From Streptomyces cacaoi (GTDB lineage: Bacteria > Actinomycetota > Actinomycetes > Streptomycetales > Streptomycetaceae), in contig NZ_BJMM01000034.1 of assembly GCF_006539165.1 (NCBI RefSeq), positions 1-64,000 on the forward strand: a DNA stretch of 64,000 nucleotides, in the 5' to 3' direction. The stretch's first letter is position 1. Every line of letters starts with the position of its first letter. Below are positions 7,763-16,541 of this stretch, piece after piece. Under the pieces are notes generated by a model that saw only the letters and a list, made by a program, of their open reading frames with translations, had not been told where the DNA came from and made no database searches. Made by a program: the position numbers and the translations under genes.

Positions 7763-9864
7763 TGCGTGACCTCCAGGGGTTCGAGCTGTTCGTGTTGTTC
7801 GAGCGGTTCGAGATGGTGACGTGTCCGGATCTCGTCGACGATACGGCCGATGATCTCCGTGATGCCGAAGTCCTTCGGCGTGAACACCGCGGCGACCCCG
7901 GCCTCCTTCAGCTCCCTCGCGTCGGCCGACGGGATGATCCCGCCGACCACCACGGGAATCTCGCCCGCACCGGCCCCGCGCATACGTGCGAGCACATCCG
8001 GCACCAACTCCGTGTGCGAGCCGGAGAGGATGGACAGGCCCACGCAGTGCACGTCCTCCGCGACGGCCGCCGCGACGATCTCCTCCGGCGTCAGCCGGAT
8101 GCCCTGGTAGACCACCTCGAACCCGGCGTCCCTGGCGCGCACGGCGATCTGCTCGGCGCCGTTGCTGTGCCCGTCCAGGCCCGGCTTGCCCACCAGCAGC
8201 CGGAGGGTGCCCACGCCCAGGTCCCGTGCGGTGCGGGCGACCCGCTGCCGGACGCCGGCCAGCGCCGAGCCCTCCTCGGCGGCGACGGCGACCGGTGCCG
8301 AGCTGACGCCCGTCGGGGCCCGGAACTCGCCGAACACCTCGCGCAGGGCGCCCGCCCACTCGCCCGTGGTGACTCCGGCGCGGGCGCACTCCAGCGTCGG
8401 CTCCATGAGGTTGGTGCCGGAGAGCGCCGCCTCGCGCAGCGACTCCAGCGCCTGCGCCACGCTCGGATACAGGCCCGGATCGCGGGCGCCCTCGCGCCAG
8501 AACGGCTCGTCGCGGGTCTCCCGCCAGCGGCGCACCGCCTCGACGGTGGCGGCCTCCGTGGCCGGGTCCACCGTCGTGATCGCGGTGTCCAGGTCGGCGG
8601 TGAGCGGGCTGGGCTCCGTCGCCTCGTAGCAGTTGACTCCGACGATCTTCTCCTCGCCCGACTCGATCCGGCCACGGCGGCGCGCGTGCGAGGCGACCAA
8701 CTGCGACTTCAGATAGCCCGATTCGACGGCGGCCAGCACCCCGCCCATCTCCTCGATCCGGCCGATCTCCGCCAGGCACTCCTTGACCAGCGTCCCGACC
8801 TTCTCCTCGATCACGTAGGAGCCGGCGAAGAGGTCCTCGTACTCCAGCAGATCGCTCTCGTGCGCGAGCACCTGCTGGATGCGCAGCGACCACTGCTGGT
8901 CCCAGGGGCGCGGCAGCCCGAGCGCCTCGTTCCAGGCCGGGAGCTGGACCGCGCGGGCCCGGGCGTCCTTGGAGAGCGTCACCGCGAGCATCTCCAGCAC
9001 GATGCGCTGCACGTTGTTCTCCGGCTGCGCCTCGGTCAGCCCCAGGGAGTTGACCTGGACGCCGTAGCGGAAGCGGCGCTGCTTGGCGTCGGTGATGCCG
9101 TAGCGCTCCCGGGTGATGTGATCCCAGATACGGCTGAAGGCGCGCATCTTACACATTTCCTCGACGAACCGGACGCCCGCGTTCACGAAGAAGGAGATCC
9201 GCCCGACGACCCGGCCGAAGTCCTCCTCGGCGACCTGCCCGCCGTCCCGCACGGCGTCCAGCACCGCGATGGCCGTGGACATGGCGTACGCGATCTCCTG
9301 GACCGGGGTGGCCCCCGCCTCCTGGAGGTGGTAGCTACAGATGTTGACCGGATTCCACCGGGGCATGTGCGCGACCGTGTACGCGATCACATCGGTCGTC
9401 AGCCGCAGCGAGGGACCCGGCGGGAAGACGTGCGTCCCGCGGGAGAGGTACTCCTTGACGATGTCGTTCTGCGTCGTGCCCTGGAGCGCGGACACATCGG
9501 CGCCCTGCTCCTCGGCGACCACCTGGTAGAGCGCCAGCAGCCACATGGCGGTGGCGTTGATGGTCATCGAGGTGTTCATCTGCTCCAGCGGGATGCCCTC
9601 GAACAGCCTGCGCATGTCCCCGAGATGGGAGACCGGCACGCCCACGCGGCCGACCTCGCCGCGCGCCAGCACATGGTCCGGGTCGTAGCCGGTCTGCGTG
9701 GGCAGGTCGAACGCCACCGACAGGCCCGTCTGCCCCTTGGCCAGATTCCGCCGGTACAGCTCGTTGGACGCCTCGGCCGTCGAGTGCCCCGCATAGGTAC
9801 GCATCAGCCACGGCCGGGACTTCTCCCCGGGTGCGCCCGCCGGCTGCGCTGGGTGAGCCGTCAT
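7759..9864 (-). CDS. ecm: ethylmalonyl-CoA mutase (MeaA-like), coenzyme B12-dependent
   Basis: Single-chain adenosylcobalamin-dependent mutase of 701 residues that rearranges ethylmalonyl-CoA to methylsuccinyl-CoA. The N-terminal 500 residues form the substrate barrel (GLSVAFDLPTQTGYDPDH near 45, QGTTQNDIVKEYLSRGTHVFPP near 120-145). The C-terminal 140 residues are the B12 domain, with the base-off motif DGHSNG near residue 560 and LSILSGSH after it. ATG at 9864 lies eight bases after the ccr stop; a 1226-residue open frame continuing upstream is only the out-of-frame shadow of ccr. Together with ccr it defines the pathway more specifically than methylmalonyl-CoA mutase would. Confidence 0.95.
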   Translation of the reverse strand: MTAHPAQPAGAPGEKSRPWLMRTYAGHSTAEASNELYRRNLAKGQTGLSVAFDLPTQTGYDPDHVLARGEVGRVGVPVSHLGDMRRLFEGIPLEQMNTSMTINATAMWLLALYQVVAEEQGADVSALQGTTQNDIVKEYLSRGTHVFPPGPSLRLTTDVIAYTVAHMPRWNPVNICSYHLQEAGATPVQEIAYAMSTAIAVLDAVRDGGQVAEEDFGRVVGRISFFVNAGVRFVEEMCKMRAFSRIWDHITRERYGITDAKQRRFRYGVQVNSLGLTEAQPENNVQRIVLEMLAVTLSKDARARAVQLPAWNEALGLPRPWDQQWSLRIQQVLAHESDLLEYEDLFAGSYVIEEKVGTLVKECLAEIGRIEEMGGVLAAVESGYLKSQLVASHARRRGRIESGEEKIVGVNCYEATEPSPLTADLDTAITTVDPATEAATVEAVRRWRETRDEPFWREGARDPGLYPSVAQALESLREAALSGTNLMEPTLECARAGVTTGEWAGALREVFGEFRAPTGVSSAPVAVAAEEGSALAGVRQRVARTARDLGVGTLRLLVGKPGLDGHSNGAEQIAVRARDAGFEVVYQGIRLTPEEIVAAAVAEDVHCVGLSILSGSHTELVPDVLARMRGAGAGEIPVVVGGIIPSADARELKEAGVAAVFTPKDFGITEIIGRIVDEIRTRHHLEPLEQHEQLEPLEVTQ

Positions 9865-9872
9865 CGCGGGCC

Positions 9873-11210
9873 TCACACGTTCCGGAAGCGGTTGACGGCG
9901 TCCAGCAGCGGTTCCCGCTTCTCCGGGTCGCGCACGCCCAGGCCCTCCTCGGGGGCCAGGCACAGCACGCCGACCTTGCCCTGGTGGAGGTTGCGGTGGA
10001 CGTCGTGGGCGGCCTGCCCGGTCTCCGCCAGCGGATAGCTCTTCGAGAGCGTCGGGTGGATCTTCCCCTTGTCGATCAGCCGGTTGGCCTCCCACGCCTC
10101 GCGGTAGTTGGCGAAGTGCGAGCCGACGATGCGCTTGAGCGACATCCACAGATAGCGGTTGTCGTAGCTGTGCTCGTAGCCGGAGGTGGACGCGCAGGTG
10201 ACGATGGTGCCGCCCTTGCGGGTCACATAGACCGAAGCGCCGAAGGTCTCCCGGCCGGGGTGCTCGAAGACGATGTCCACGTCCTCGCCGCCGGTCAGTT
10301 CGCGGATCCGCTTGCCGAACCGCTTCCACTCCTTGGGGTCCTGGGAGTGCTCGTCCTTCCAGAACCGGTAGTCCTCCGCCTTCCGGTCGATGATCGCCTC
10401 GGCGCCCATCCGGCGGCAGATCTGCGCCTTCTCCTCGCTGGAGACGACGCAGATCGGGTTGGCGCCCCCGGCGAGCGCGAACTGTGTGGCGTACGAGCCG
10501 AGTCCACCGCTGGCGCCCCAGATGAGCACGTTGTCGCCCTGCTTCATCCCGGCGCCGTTGCGGGAGACCAGCTGCCGGTAGGCCGTGGAGTTGACCAGCC
10601 CGGGCGCCGCGGCCTCCTCCCAGGTGAGATGGCGCGGCTTCGGCATCAGCTGGTTGGACTTGACCAGTGCGATCTCGGCCAGCCCGCCGAAGTTGGTCTC
10701 GAAGCCCCAGATGCGCTGCTCGGGGTCGAGCATCGTGTCGTTGTGCCCGTCGGCCGACTCCAGCTCGACGGACAGGCAGTGCGCGACGACCTCGTCCCCC
10801 GGCTTCCAGGAGTTGACGCCGGGACCGGCCCGCAGGACGACGCCGGCCAGGTCGGACCCGATGATGTGGTACGGCAGATCGTGGCGCCGGGTGAGCGGCG
10901 AGAGGCGGCCGTAGCGCTCCAGGAAGCCGAAGGTCGGCAGCGGCTCGAAGATCGAGGTCCACACGGAGTTGTAGTTCACGGAGGAGGCCATCACGGCCAC
11001 CAGGGCCTCGCCCGGGCCGAGTTCGGGCACCGGGACCTCGTCCAGGTGCAGCGATTTGCGCGGGTCCTTGTCCCGGGTCTCCAGGCCCTCGAACATCCCG
11101 GTCTCGTCCTTGTGGACGGTCACGGCGCGGTAGGACTCCGGGAGGGGGAGCGCGGCGAACTCCTCGGCGGGCGTGTCGGGCGCGAGGATCGCGTCGAGGA
11201 TGTGGTTCAC
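9873..11210 (-). CDS. ccr: crotonyl-CoA carboxylase/reductase
   Basis: NADPH-dependent reductive carboxylation of crotonyl-CoA to ethylmalonyl-CoA, the committed step of the pathway and also a supplier of polyketide extender units in streptomycetes. The 445-residue length and medium-chain dehydrogenase fold fit. Motifs: VNYNSVWTSIFEP near 80-95, an IIGSDLAGVV segment, the nucleotide-binding loop WGASGGLGSYATQFA near 220-235, and the family-typical FEHPGRETFGASVYV near 310-325. Translation starts at GTG 11210 behind a strong GGAGG with a 6-base spacer. It is the first gene of the ccr-ecm-mcl-mch-mcd operon. Confidence 0.96.
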   Translation of the reverse strand: MNHILDAILAPDTPAEEFAALPLPESYRAVTVHKDETGMFEGLETRDKDPRKSLHLDEVPVPELGPGEALVAVMASSVNYNSVWTSIFEPLPTFGFLERYGRLSPLTRRHDLPYHIIGSDLAGVVLRAGPGVNSWKPGDEVVAHCLSVELESADGHNDTMLDPEQRIWGFETNFGGLAEIALVKSNQLMPKPRHLTWEEAAAPGLVNSTAYRQLVSRNGAGMKQGDNVLIWGASGGLGSYATQFALAGGANPICVVSSEEKAQICRRMGAEAIIDRKAEDYRFWKDEHSQDPKEWKRFGKRIRELTGGEDVDIVFEHPGRETFGASVYVTRKGGTIVTCASTSGYEHSYDNRYLWMSLKRIVGSHFANYREAWEANRLIDKGKIHPTLSKSYPLAETGQAAHDVHRNLHQGKVGVLCLAPEEGLGVRDPEKREPLLDAVNRFRNV

Positions 11211-11405
11211 GGATTGCCTCCGGCGAAGCGCGGTGGGTGGGGGCCGCCCGGCGTCGGCCGGGAGGCCCCCGGAGGGGTCGTCGGTGGTGAGGCAGTGCCG
11301 TCGGTTCGGCTGGTTCGGTGCGCGGGTGTGCGCGGTCGTGCGTGTGACGCGAGCGGGTGCGGGCAGCGCGGTGGGACCGCGGGGACAGTGCCCGGACGTG
11401 GAGCC

Positions 11406-11434
11406 ACCGTATGACACCGAGTGCCAGCCGACAA
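11406..11434 (-). promoter_or_regulatory. candidate sigma-70-type promoter for ccr
   Basis: On the minus strand TTGTCG (11434-11429) and TACGGT (11411-11406) are separated by 17 bases, a fair match to the vegetative HrdB promoter. It would give a leader of about 190 bases before the ccr GTG. This is pattern matching only. The rest of the 518-base ccr-tetR gap (11211-11728) holds the elements listed here and no gene that I can see. Confidence 0.4.
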
Positions 11435-11456
11435 GACACCGGGTGCCTCGAATTCT

Positions 11457-11472
11457 CACATGGAGGTATGTG
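11457..11472. promoter_or_regulatory. candidate operator, inverted repeat CACAT-N6-ATGTG
   Basis: A 5-bp inverted repeat, CACATGGAGGTATGTG, sits just upstream of the proposed ccr -35 element, where a TetR-type regulator could act. A related inverted repeat (CATGT-N10-ACATG) overlaps the tetR start. The shared CATGT/ACATG half-site is suggestive, but the spacing differs. Confidence 0.3.
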
Positions 11473-11581
11473 CTCTCATCTGAGCGATGATCGATCGTCG
11501 ATCGCCCAACACCCCTTGCCACCAGCCCGGTTGCATCGGAGCACGTCCCGGACGAGCACACGGGGCCGGGCGGGAACGACA

Positions 11582-11612
11582 GCGCCGCCCCGGTGCGGAA
11601 CCGGGGCGGCGC
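11582..11612 (-). terminator. stem-loop terminator downstream of tetR
   Basis: A perfect 13-bp stem (GCGCCGCCCCGGT and complement) with a 5-base loop lies 116 bases beyond the tetR stop codon. It separates the tetR transcript from the ccr operon on the same strand. Confidence 0.8.
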
Positions 11613-11728
11613 GGCGGGCCGGGAGAACGGCTGAGGAAGCGGCGGAGGGAAGGGGGCAGGGGCGTGAAGTCGCCGGAGGGCGCGGGCGGTTGCCGGGGCG
11701 GGTCGACGGCGAGCGTCGGCGGGTGGGA

Positions 11729-12505
11729 TCAGCCGCGGCCCAGGGCGCGTTCGATCGTCGCCATGATCTCGCCCAGCGGCGCATCGGTGCGCGCGACCGT
11801 CACCAGCACCTCGTCCCGGCGCTCCGCGGTGGCCGCCGGGGTGCCCGAGGCCGGGCGGCTCGCGCCGAACCCGGTGCCGAACGTCCGCCGGACGATGGCG
11901 AAGGCGTGGTCGAGCTGGGCCTCCACGTCGCCCACGCCGCCCGAGCGCAGCCAGCGGCGCAGCACATGGTTGTGCGCGGTCACCACGGCGGACGCGGCGA
12001 CCTCGGCCAGCAGCGGCTCGTCGTAGCCGCTGACGCCGTCGCGGTGCGCCTCCTCGTCGAAGTGGCCGAGGAGATAGCGGGTGAACAGCCGCTCGTACCG
12101 GGCGACGGAGGCGATCTCCCGCTCCCGCAGCGCGGGCACCTCGCGGGTCAGCTTGTAGCGCGCCACGCTGCCCTTCGGCGACGCCGCGTACATCTTCATG
12201 ACTTCCTTGATGCCCCGGCACACCGTGTCGAGCGGGTTCTCGTGCGGGGGCGCGGCGTCCAGGACGGCCTGCGCCCGTACCAGGGTGTCGTCGTGATCCG
12301 GGAAGATCGCCTCTTCCTTGGAGCGGAAGTGACGGAAGAAGGTACGCCGCGCGACACCCGCTGTCGCCGCGATCTCATCGACCGTGGTGGTTTCATAACC
12401 CTTCGTGGCGAACAGCTCCATGGCGGCCGCTGCCAACTCACGCCGCACTCGGAGGCGCTGCGAGGAGGCTGCTGTCGTACGGGAGTTCTTCGCGGGTTCT
12501 GGCAT
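11729..12505 (-). CDS. TetR/AcrR-family regulator, likely of the ethylmalonyl-CoA operon
   Basis: A 258-residue one-component regulator. The helix-turn-helix (AAAMELFATKGYETTTVDEIAATAGVARRTFFRHFRSKEEAIF, in the first 70 residues) is canonical; the C-terminal ligand domain is not recognisable from motifs. I chose the ATG at 12505; upstream in-frame starts add only residues atypical of the family. No good ribosome site is seen, so the transcript could be leaderless or nearly so. Position between the hydroxyacyl-CoA dehydrogenase and ccr suggests control of this pathway, possibly with a CoA thioester as ligand. That role is inference. Confidence 0.88.
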   Translation of the reverse strand: MPEPAKNSRTTAASSQRLRVRRELAAAAMELFATKGYETTTVDEIAATAGVARRTFFRHFRSKEEAIFPDHDDTLVRAQAVLDAAPPHENPLDTVCRGIKEVMKMYAASPKGSVARYKLTREVPALREREIASVARYERLFTRYLLGHFDEEAHRDGVSGYDEPLLAEVAASAVVTAHNHVLRRWLRSGGVGDVEAQLDHAFAIVRRTFGTGFGASRPASGTPAATAERRDEVLVTVARTDAPLGEIMATIERALGRG

Positions 12506-12522
12506 GTGGTGAACGTTACATG
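12503..12522. promoter_or_regulatory. inverted repeat CATGT-N10-ACATG over tetR start
   Basis: CATGTGGTGAACGTTACATG overlaps the tetR start codon and could serve autoregulation. The half-site resembles that of the repeat at 11457. Short and unsupported by other copies. Confidence 0.25.
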
Positions 12523-12603
12523 CTGTGACAGGGTGCGGGGGCAGGCCGTTCCCCGAGTGCCCCGAGGGCTCCAACAGCCCGCCCCACCCGGTGAAACCGC
12601 CGG

Positions 12604-14388
12604 TCACCGGCGCGCGTACTCGCGGAAACCGCGCCCCGTCTTACGGCCGAGACAGCCCGCGGCGACGAGATGCTCCAGCAGCGGCGCCGGAGCGAGGCCG
12701 GGATCGCGGAACTCCTCGTGCAGCACGCGCTCGATCGCCAGCGAGACGTCCAGGCCCACCACGTCCAGCAGTTCGAAGGGGCCCATCGGATAGCCGCCGC
12801 CGAGCTTCATCGCCGCGTCGATGTCGTCCGGCGAGGCGTAGTGCTCCTGGACCATCTTGACCGCGTTGTTCAAGTACGGGAAGAGCAGCGCGTTGACGAT
12901 GAAACCGGCGCGGTCCGAGCAGTCCACCGGGTGCTTGCCGATCCGTGCGCACACCTCCCGGACGGTGGCGCGGGCGCCGTCCCCGGTGAGCACCGTCGTC
13001 ACCACCTCGACCAGCTTCATCGCCGGTGCGGGGTTGAAGAAGTGCATCCCGATCACGTTCCGCGGCCGGGACGTCGAGCGGGCGCAGGCCACCACCGGCA
13101 GCGAGGACGTGGTCGTGGCCAGCACCGCGCCCTTCTTGCACACGCGGTCCAGCGCCGCGAAGACCTCCCGCTTGACCCGGAGGTCCTCCGCCACCGCCTC
13201 CACGGCCAGATCGACCTCGCCCAGGGCCTCCACCGACCCGGCGGGGGCGACCCGGGCCAGCACCGCGTCTCGCTCCGGCCCGCTCATCCTGCCCTTGGCG
13301 ACCGCGCGCTCCAGCGACCGCGCGATCCGCTCCTTGGCCGCCCGGGCCTTCTCGGCACCGCGCGCCGCGAGTACGACGGGCAGGCCCGCCCGGGCGAACA
13401 CCTCGGCGATACCGGCGGCCATCGTCCCCGAGCCGACGACCCCGACACCCGTCACGGGCCGCCCCTCGGGGCCGTCCGCCGCCGGGCCGGGGGTGAGCGC
13501 GTCCGGGACGACGGTGGCGCTGCCGGCGGCGGCGTAGGTGTAGAAGCCCCGCCCGGCCTTGCGGCCGGTCAGCCCGGCCCCGGCCAGATGGCGCAGCACC
13601 GGCGCCGGCGCGTGCAGCCGGTCCCCGGAGCGGGCGTACATCGCGTCCAGGACGGTGCGCGCGGTGTCGATCCCGATGAGGTCCAGCAGTGCGAGCGGTC
13701 CCATGGGCAGGCCGCAGCCCAGCTGCATGGCCGCGTCGATGTCCTCACGCGTGGCGTAGCGCGCCTCGTACATCGCCGCCGCCTGGTTGAGATAGCCGAA
13801 CAGCAGTCCGTCGGCGACGAATCCGGGACGGTCGCCGACCGCGATCGGGTCCTTGCCGAGGTCCCGGGCGAGCGAGGTGACGGCGGCGACGGCCGCGGGG
13901 GAGGTGAGGACGGAGGAGACGATCTCGACCAGCTTCATCGCCGGCGCCGGGTTGAAGAAGTGCAGTCCCAGGACGCGTTCGGGCCGGTCGGAGTCGGCGG
14001 CCAGCCGGGTCACCGAGAGCGCGTTGGTGCCGGTCGCCAGGATCGCCTCCGGTTTGACGACGGCGTCCAGCGCGGCGAACACTTGGCACTTGGTGTCGTA
14101 GTCCTCGGGCACGACCTCGATGACCAACTCGGCGTCCGCCGCTGCCTCCAGGCCGGTGAAGGTCGCGAACCGGGCCAGTGTGTCCCGGCGTTCGTCCGCG
14201 GTCATCCGCCCGCGGGCGACGGAACGCTCGGTGCCGGCCTCCAGGGCGGCAACGGCTCGCCGTGCGGCTGCTTCATTCGTGTCGATGCCGATGACCTGGC
14301 GGCCGGAGCGGGCGAGAATGTCGGCGATACCGGTGCCCATCGTGCCGAGGCCGACCACGGCGACGGTGTGCAGGGGAGGATGGTCCAT
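12604..14388 (-). CDS. tandem 3-hydroxyacyl-CoA (3-hydroxybutyryl-CoA) dehydrogenase
   Basis: A 594-residue protein made of two complete 3-hydroxyacyl-CoA dehydrogenase modules (about 1-285 and 300-594), twice the usual size. Each has a Rossmann glycine motif (GLGTMG; GSGTMA), the catalytic His in HFFNPAPAMKLVE with its partner Glu, and a C-terminal TGRKAGRGFY / LGRKTGRGFR segment. The second module keeps TSSL and GFIVNALL, which hold the other two catalytic residues; the first has TNAL and GFVADGLL instead, so it may be inactive or altered. ATG 14388 follows a GGAG with 7-base spacing. It should supply acetoacetyl/hydroxybutyryl-CoA interconversion ahead of crotonyl-CoA. The 332 bases upstream (14389-14720) hold divergent promoters but no gene I can support. 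Confidence 0.9.
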   Translation of the reverse strand: MDHPPLHTVAVVGLGTMGTGIADILARSGRQVIGIDTNEAAARRAVAALEAGTERSVARGRMTADERRDTLARFATFTGLEAAADAELVIEVVPEDYDTKCQVFAALDAVVKPEAILATGTNALSVTRLAADSDRPERVLGLHFFNPAPAMKLVEIVSSVLTSPAAVAAVTSLARDLGKDPIAVGDRPGFVADGLLFGYLNQAAAMYEARYATREDIDAAMQLGCGLPMGPLALLDLIGIDTARTVLDAMYARSGDRLHAPAPVLRHLAGAGLTGRKAGRGFYTYAAAGSATVVPDALTPGPAADGPEGRPVTGVGVVGSGTMAAGIAEVFARAGLPVVLAARGAEKARAAKERIARSLERAVAKGRMSGPERDAVLARVAPAGSVEALGEVDLAVEAVAEDLRVKREVFAALDRVCKKGAVLATTTSSLPVVACARSTSRPRNVIGMHFFNPAPAMKLVEVVTTVLTGDGARATVREVCARIGKHPVDCSDRAGFIVNALLFPYLNNAVKMVQEHYASPDDIDAAMKLGGGYPMGPFELLDVVGLDVSLAIERVLHEEFRDPGLAPAPLLEHLVAAGCLGRKTGRGFREYARR

Positions 14389-14720
14389 CACAGGACTCCA
14401 GTGGGTGTGACACAAGCCCCGGGGGGCGTGGCTGATGAGGGTGAGGGTTTCGTGCACCACCGGACGCGCGGGCGTACGGGCGCGCTCGGCGGGGGAGTTA
14501 CGGGTCGAGGCCCGCGTCGGGCGACGACCGGCCCTGTCCCGGGGCCGGGCCGCGCCGGCTGTGCTCACTGCCGAACCGACTGCACTCTCGGCGGCTGCGT
14601 CACCAGGCCGCCTGAGCGGGGGTGCCGCTCCGATGAGCAGCTTAACTCGTGGGTAACCACATGGCCAGGGGTAGGACCAACACCGAAGCTGTGGCTTGCG
14701 GCAGGTGAGGGGGAACAGGA

Positions 14721-15305
14721 GTGGGCGACGCGTTCCGAGCGCTGATCGACCGTGTGCGGCCCGAGGCCGAGCCCGTCGAGTACGCACGCCTGGTCACCCT
14801 GGCCAGGCAGCGCGGGCACGACGCGCGCGACCAGCTCGCCGCCGTCCTCGTGGAACCCGGACGGCCGTTGTGGGCACGCGAGATCGCGGCCTTCGCGCTG
14901 GGCAGCGCCGGCGACCGCAGGGCCTTCGAGACCCTGGTCTTCCTGCTGAACTACCGGGACCCCGTGTGCTGTGCCTCCGCCGCACGCGCCCTGGAGAAGC
15001 TGCGCGACCCCCGCACGGCGAAGGCCGCCGCCGCGCTCGCGACCAACGAACTGCGCACCGCCTACGCGCTCTACCCCGTCCGGCTGCTCACCGCGCTGCG
15101 GGCACCCGAGTCGGTCCCCACCCTGATCAATGTGCTCCAGCGGCTGCTGCTGGGCCCGCTGCACTACTGGCCCATCGCGGAGGCGTGCGTCCAGGGGCTC
15201 GGCGCGCTGGGGGACAAGCGCGCGGTGCCCGTGCTGGACGCGGCGGCCGAGCACCACCGGCTGTCCCCGGCGGCCAAGGCCGCGCTCGCCCGCATCCCCG
15301 CATGA
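14721..15305 (+). CDS. HEAT-repeat protein
   Basis: A 194-residue, largely alpha-helical protein with successive HEAT-like helical pairs: WAREIAAFALGSAGDRRAFETLV, DPVCCASAARALEKLRDPRTAKAA, PESVPTLINVL, and IAEACVQGLGALGDKRAVPVL. Such repeats usually mediate protein-protein contacts; no catalytic motif is present and no partner is indicated. GTG start at 14721 is supported by purine-rich AGGGGGAACAGGA immediately upstream. It stands alone between divergent and convergent neighbours. Confidence 0.8.
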   Translation: MGDAFRALIDRVRPEAEPVEYARLVTLARQRGHDARDQLAAVLVEPGRPLWAREIAAFALGSAGDRRAFETLVFLLNYRDPVCCASAARALEKLRDPRTAKAAAALATNELRTAYALYPVRLLTALRAPESVPTLINVLQRLLLGPLHYWPIAEACVQGLGALGDKRAVPVLDAAAEHHRLSPAAKAALARIPA

Positions 15306-15315
15306 GCCGGGCGCC

Positions 15316-15855
15316 TCACAACAGCGGGCGCACGTACTGGAGTTCGGGGATGTCCTGCCCGGCCACCCGGGTGCTCTGGGTGTGCCCGTCGGGGACGAAC
15401 CCCGCCTTCTCGTAGAAGCGGCGCGCCCGCGCGTTCCCCTCCAGCACCCACAGCAGGATCCGGCCGAACCCGCGGCCCGTCGCCAGTTCGAGGCCGGTGT
15501 CCATCAGGGCGCGGCCGGTGCCCGTACCGATCCGGTCCGCGCGCACGTGCAGGGCGTACAACTCGCCGTCGCCGCCCGGCTCGTGCCCGCCGGCCGGCTC
15601 CGTCTCCTCCTCGCCGCGGTACGGGCCGACGCAGGCCCAGCCGACGATGTCGCCGTCGCCCTCCTCGGCGACCAGGTGGTCGACGACGCCGGTGCCCGCC
15701 TCGAACCAGTCACGCAGTCGTCCGCTCTCCCGCTCCAGGGAGATGGCATCCAGATGCGACTGCGGTACCAGGCCCACATAGGCGTGCTGGAAGCTGCGCG
15801 CCCGCAGCCGCGAGACGGCGTCGATGTCGTCCTGTGTCATCTCCCGTATCCGCAT
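15316..15855 (-). CDS. GNAT-family N-acetyltransferase
   Basis: A 179-residue acetyl-CoA-dependent acetyltransferase. The acetyl-CoA-binding motif is RIGTGTGRALMDTGLELA near residues 108-125, preceded by the beta strand GELYALHVRADR and followed by NARARRFYEKAGFVPDG, the typical GNAT end. The substrate is unknown. It converges on the HEAT-repeat gene (ten-base gap) and is divergent from the flavin-split-barrel gene, with about 95 bases of shared promoter region. Confidence 0.88.
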   Translation of the reverse strand: MRIREMTQDDIDAVSRLRARSFQHAYVGLVPQSHLDAISLERESGRLRDWFEAGTGVVDHLVAEEGDGDIVGWACVGPYRGEEETEPAGGHEPGGDGELYALHVRADRIGTGTGRALMDTGLELATGRGFGRILLWVLEGNARARRFYEKAGFVPDGHTQSTRVAGQDIPELQYVRPLL

Positions 15856-15950
15856 GCACCTGATCGTGTCAGCGCGGCGGAGATCTTCGCAGCGATTTCC
15901 GGTGGCCGCCGGATGCGGCACGAGGGCCGGAAAACCCGACAGGAGATGAC

Positions 15951-16502
15951 GTGTTGAGCCGGGAGGCTGTCCGCATGAACACGTACGCACAGACGGACAA
16001 GGGCGTCTCGTGGGGCGCTTTCCGCTCGGCCGAGCCGGAGTTCTGCGACGCCGTGGAGAAGCGCTTCCGGGCCCACCGGCACCACGTGCTCGGCACACTG
16101 CGGGCCGACGGGTCACCCCGGCTGACCGGCCTCGAAGCCGACTTCCGGGACGGCGAGATGTGGCTCGGCATGATGCCGCGGTCCCGCAAGGCGCTCGACC
16201 TGCGCCGGGACCCCCGCTTCTCCCTGCACGCCAACCCGGGATCCGGATCGGACATGGACGACGGCGACGCACGCGTCGGTGGTCTCGCCGTCGAGGTGAC
16301 CGACCCCGCCGAACTGGCCCGCTGGGCGGCCGGGGCGCCGGACGGGGTGCCGGAGCAGTTCCACCTCTTCCGCGTCCGCCTCACCGAGGCGGTACGCGTC
16401 TCGATCGAGGCCCCCGACATCGTCTTCCGCGTCTGGCACCCCGGCCGCCCCCTGCGCACCGTCCGCCGCGGCAACGACGACGCACCTCCGCGCGAGGACT
16501 GA
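15951..16502 (+). CDS. pyridoxamine 5'-phosphate oxidase-like flavin/F420 split-barrel protein
   Basis: A 183-residue split-barrel protein. The barrel is recognised from FRAHRHHVLGTLRADGSPRLTGLEADFRDGEMWLGMMPRSRKALDLRRDPRFSLHA (residues 42-98), typical of PNPOx-like proteins that bind FMN or F420. Neither cofactor nor substrate can be told from the sequence. GTG at 15951 is preceded by AGGAG with a 5-base spacer; ATG at 15975 is the alternative and would remove eight residues. Confidence 0.82.
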   Translation: MLSREAVRMNTYAQTDKGVSWGAFRSAEPEFCDAVEKRFRAHRHHVLGTLRADGSPRLTGLEADFRDGEMWLGMMPRSRKALDLRRDPRFSLHANPGSGSDMDDGDARVGGLAVEVTDPAELARWAAGAPDGVPEQFHLFRVRLTEAVRVSIEAPDIVFRVWHPGRPLRTVRRGNDDAPPRED

Positions 16503-16541
16503 CCTCCCTTTTCGCGTCCTGCCTCAGCTTCGCGTCCTGCC

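Noticed and set aside
7600..10038. An 812-codon plus-strand open frame across mcl and ecm
   Set aside because: Antisense shadow of two well-defined pathway genes; composition is Arg/Asp/His-rich and motif-free.
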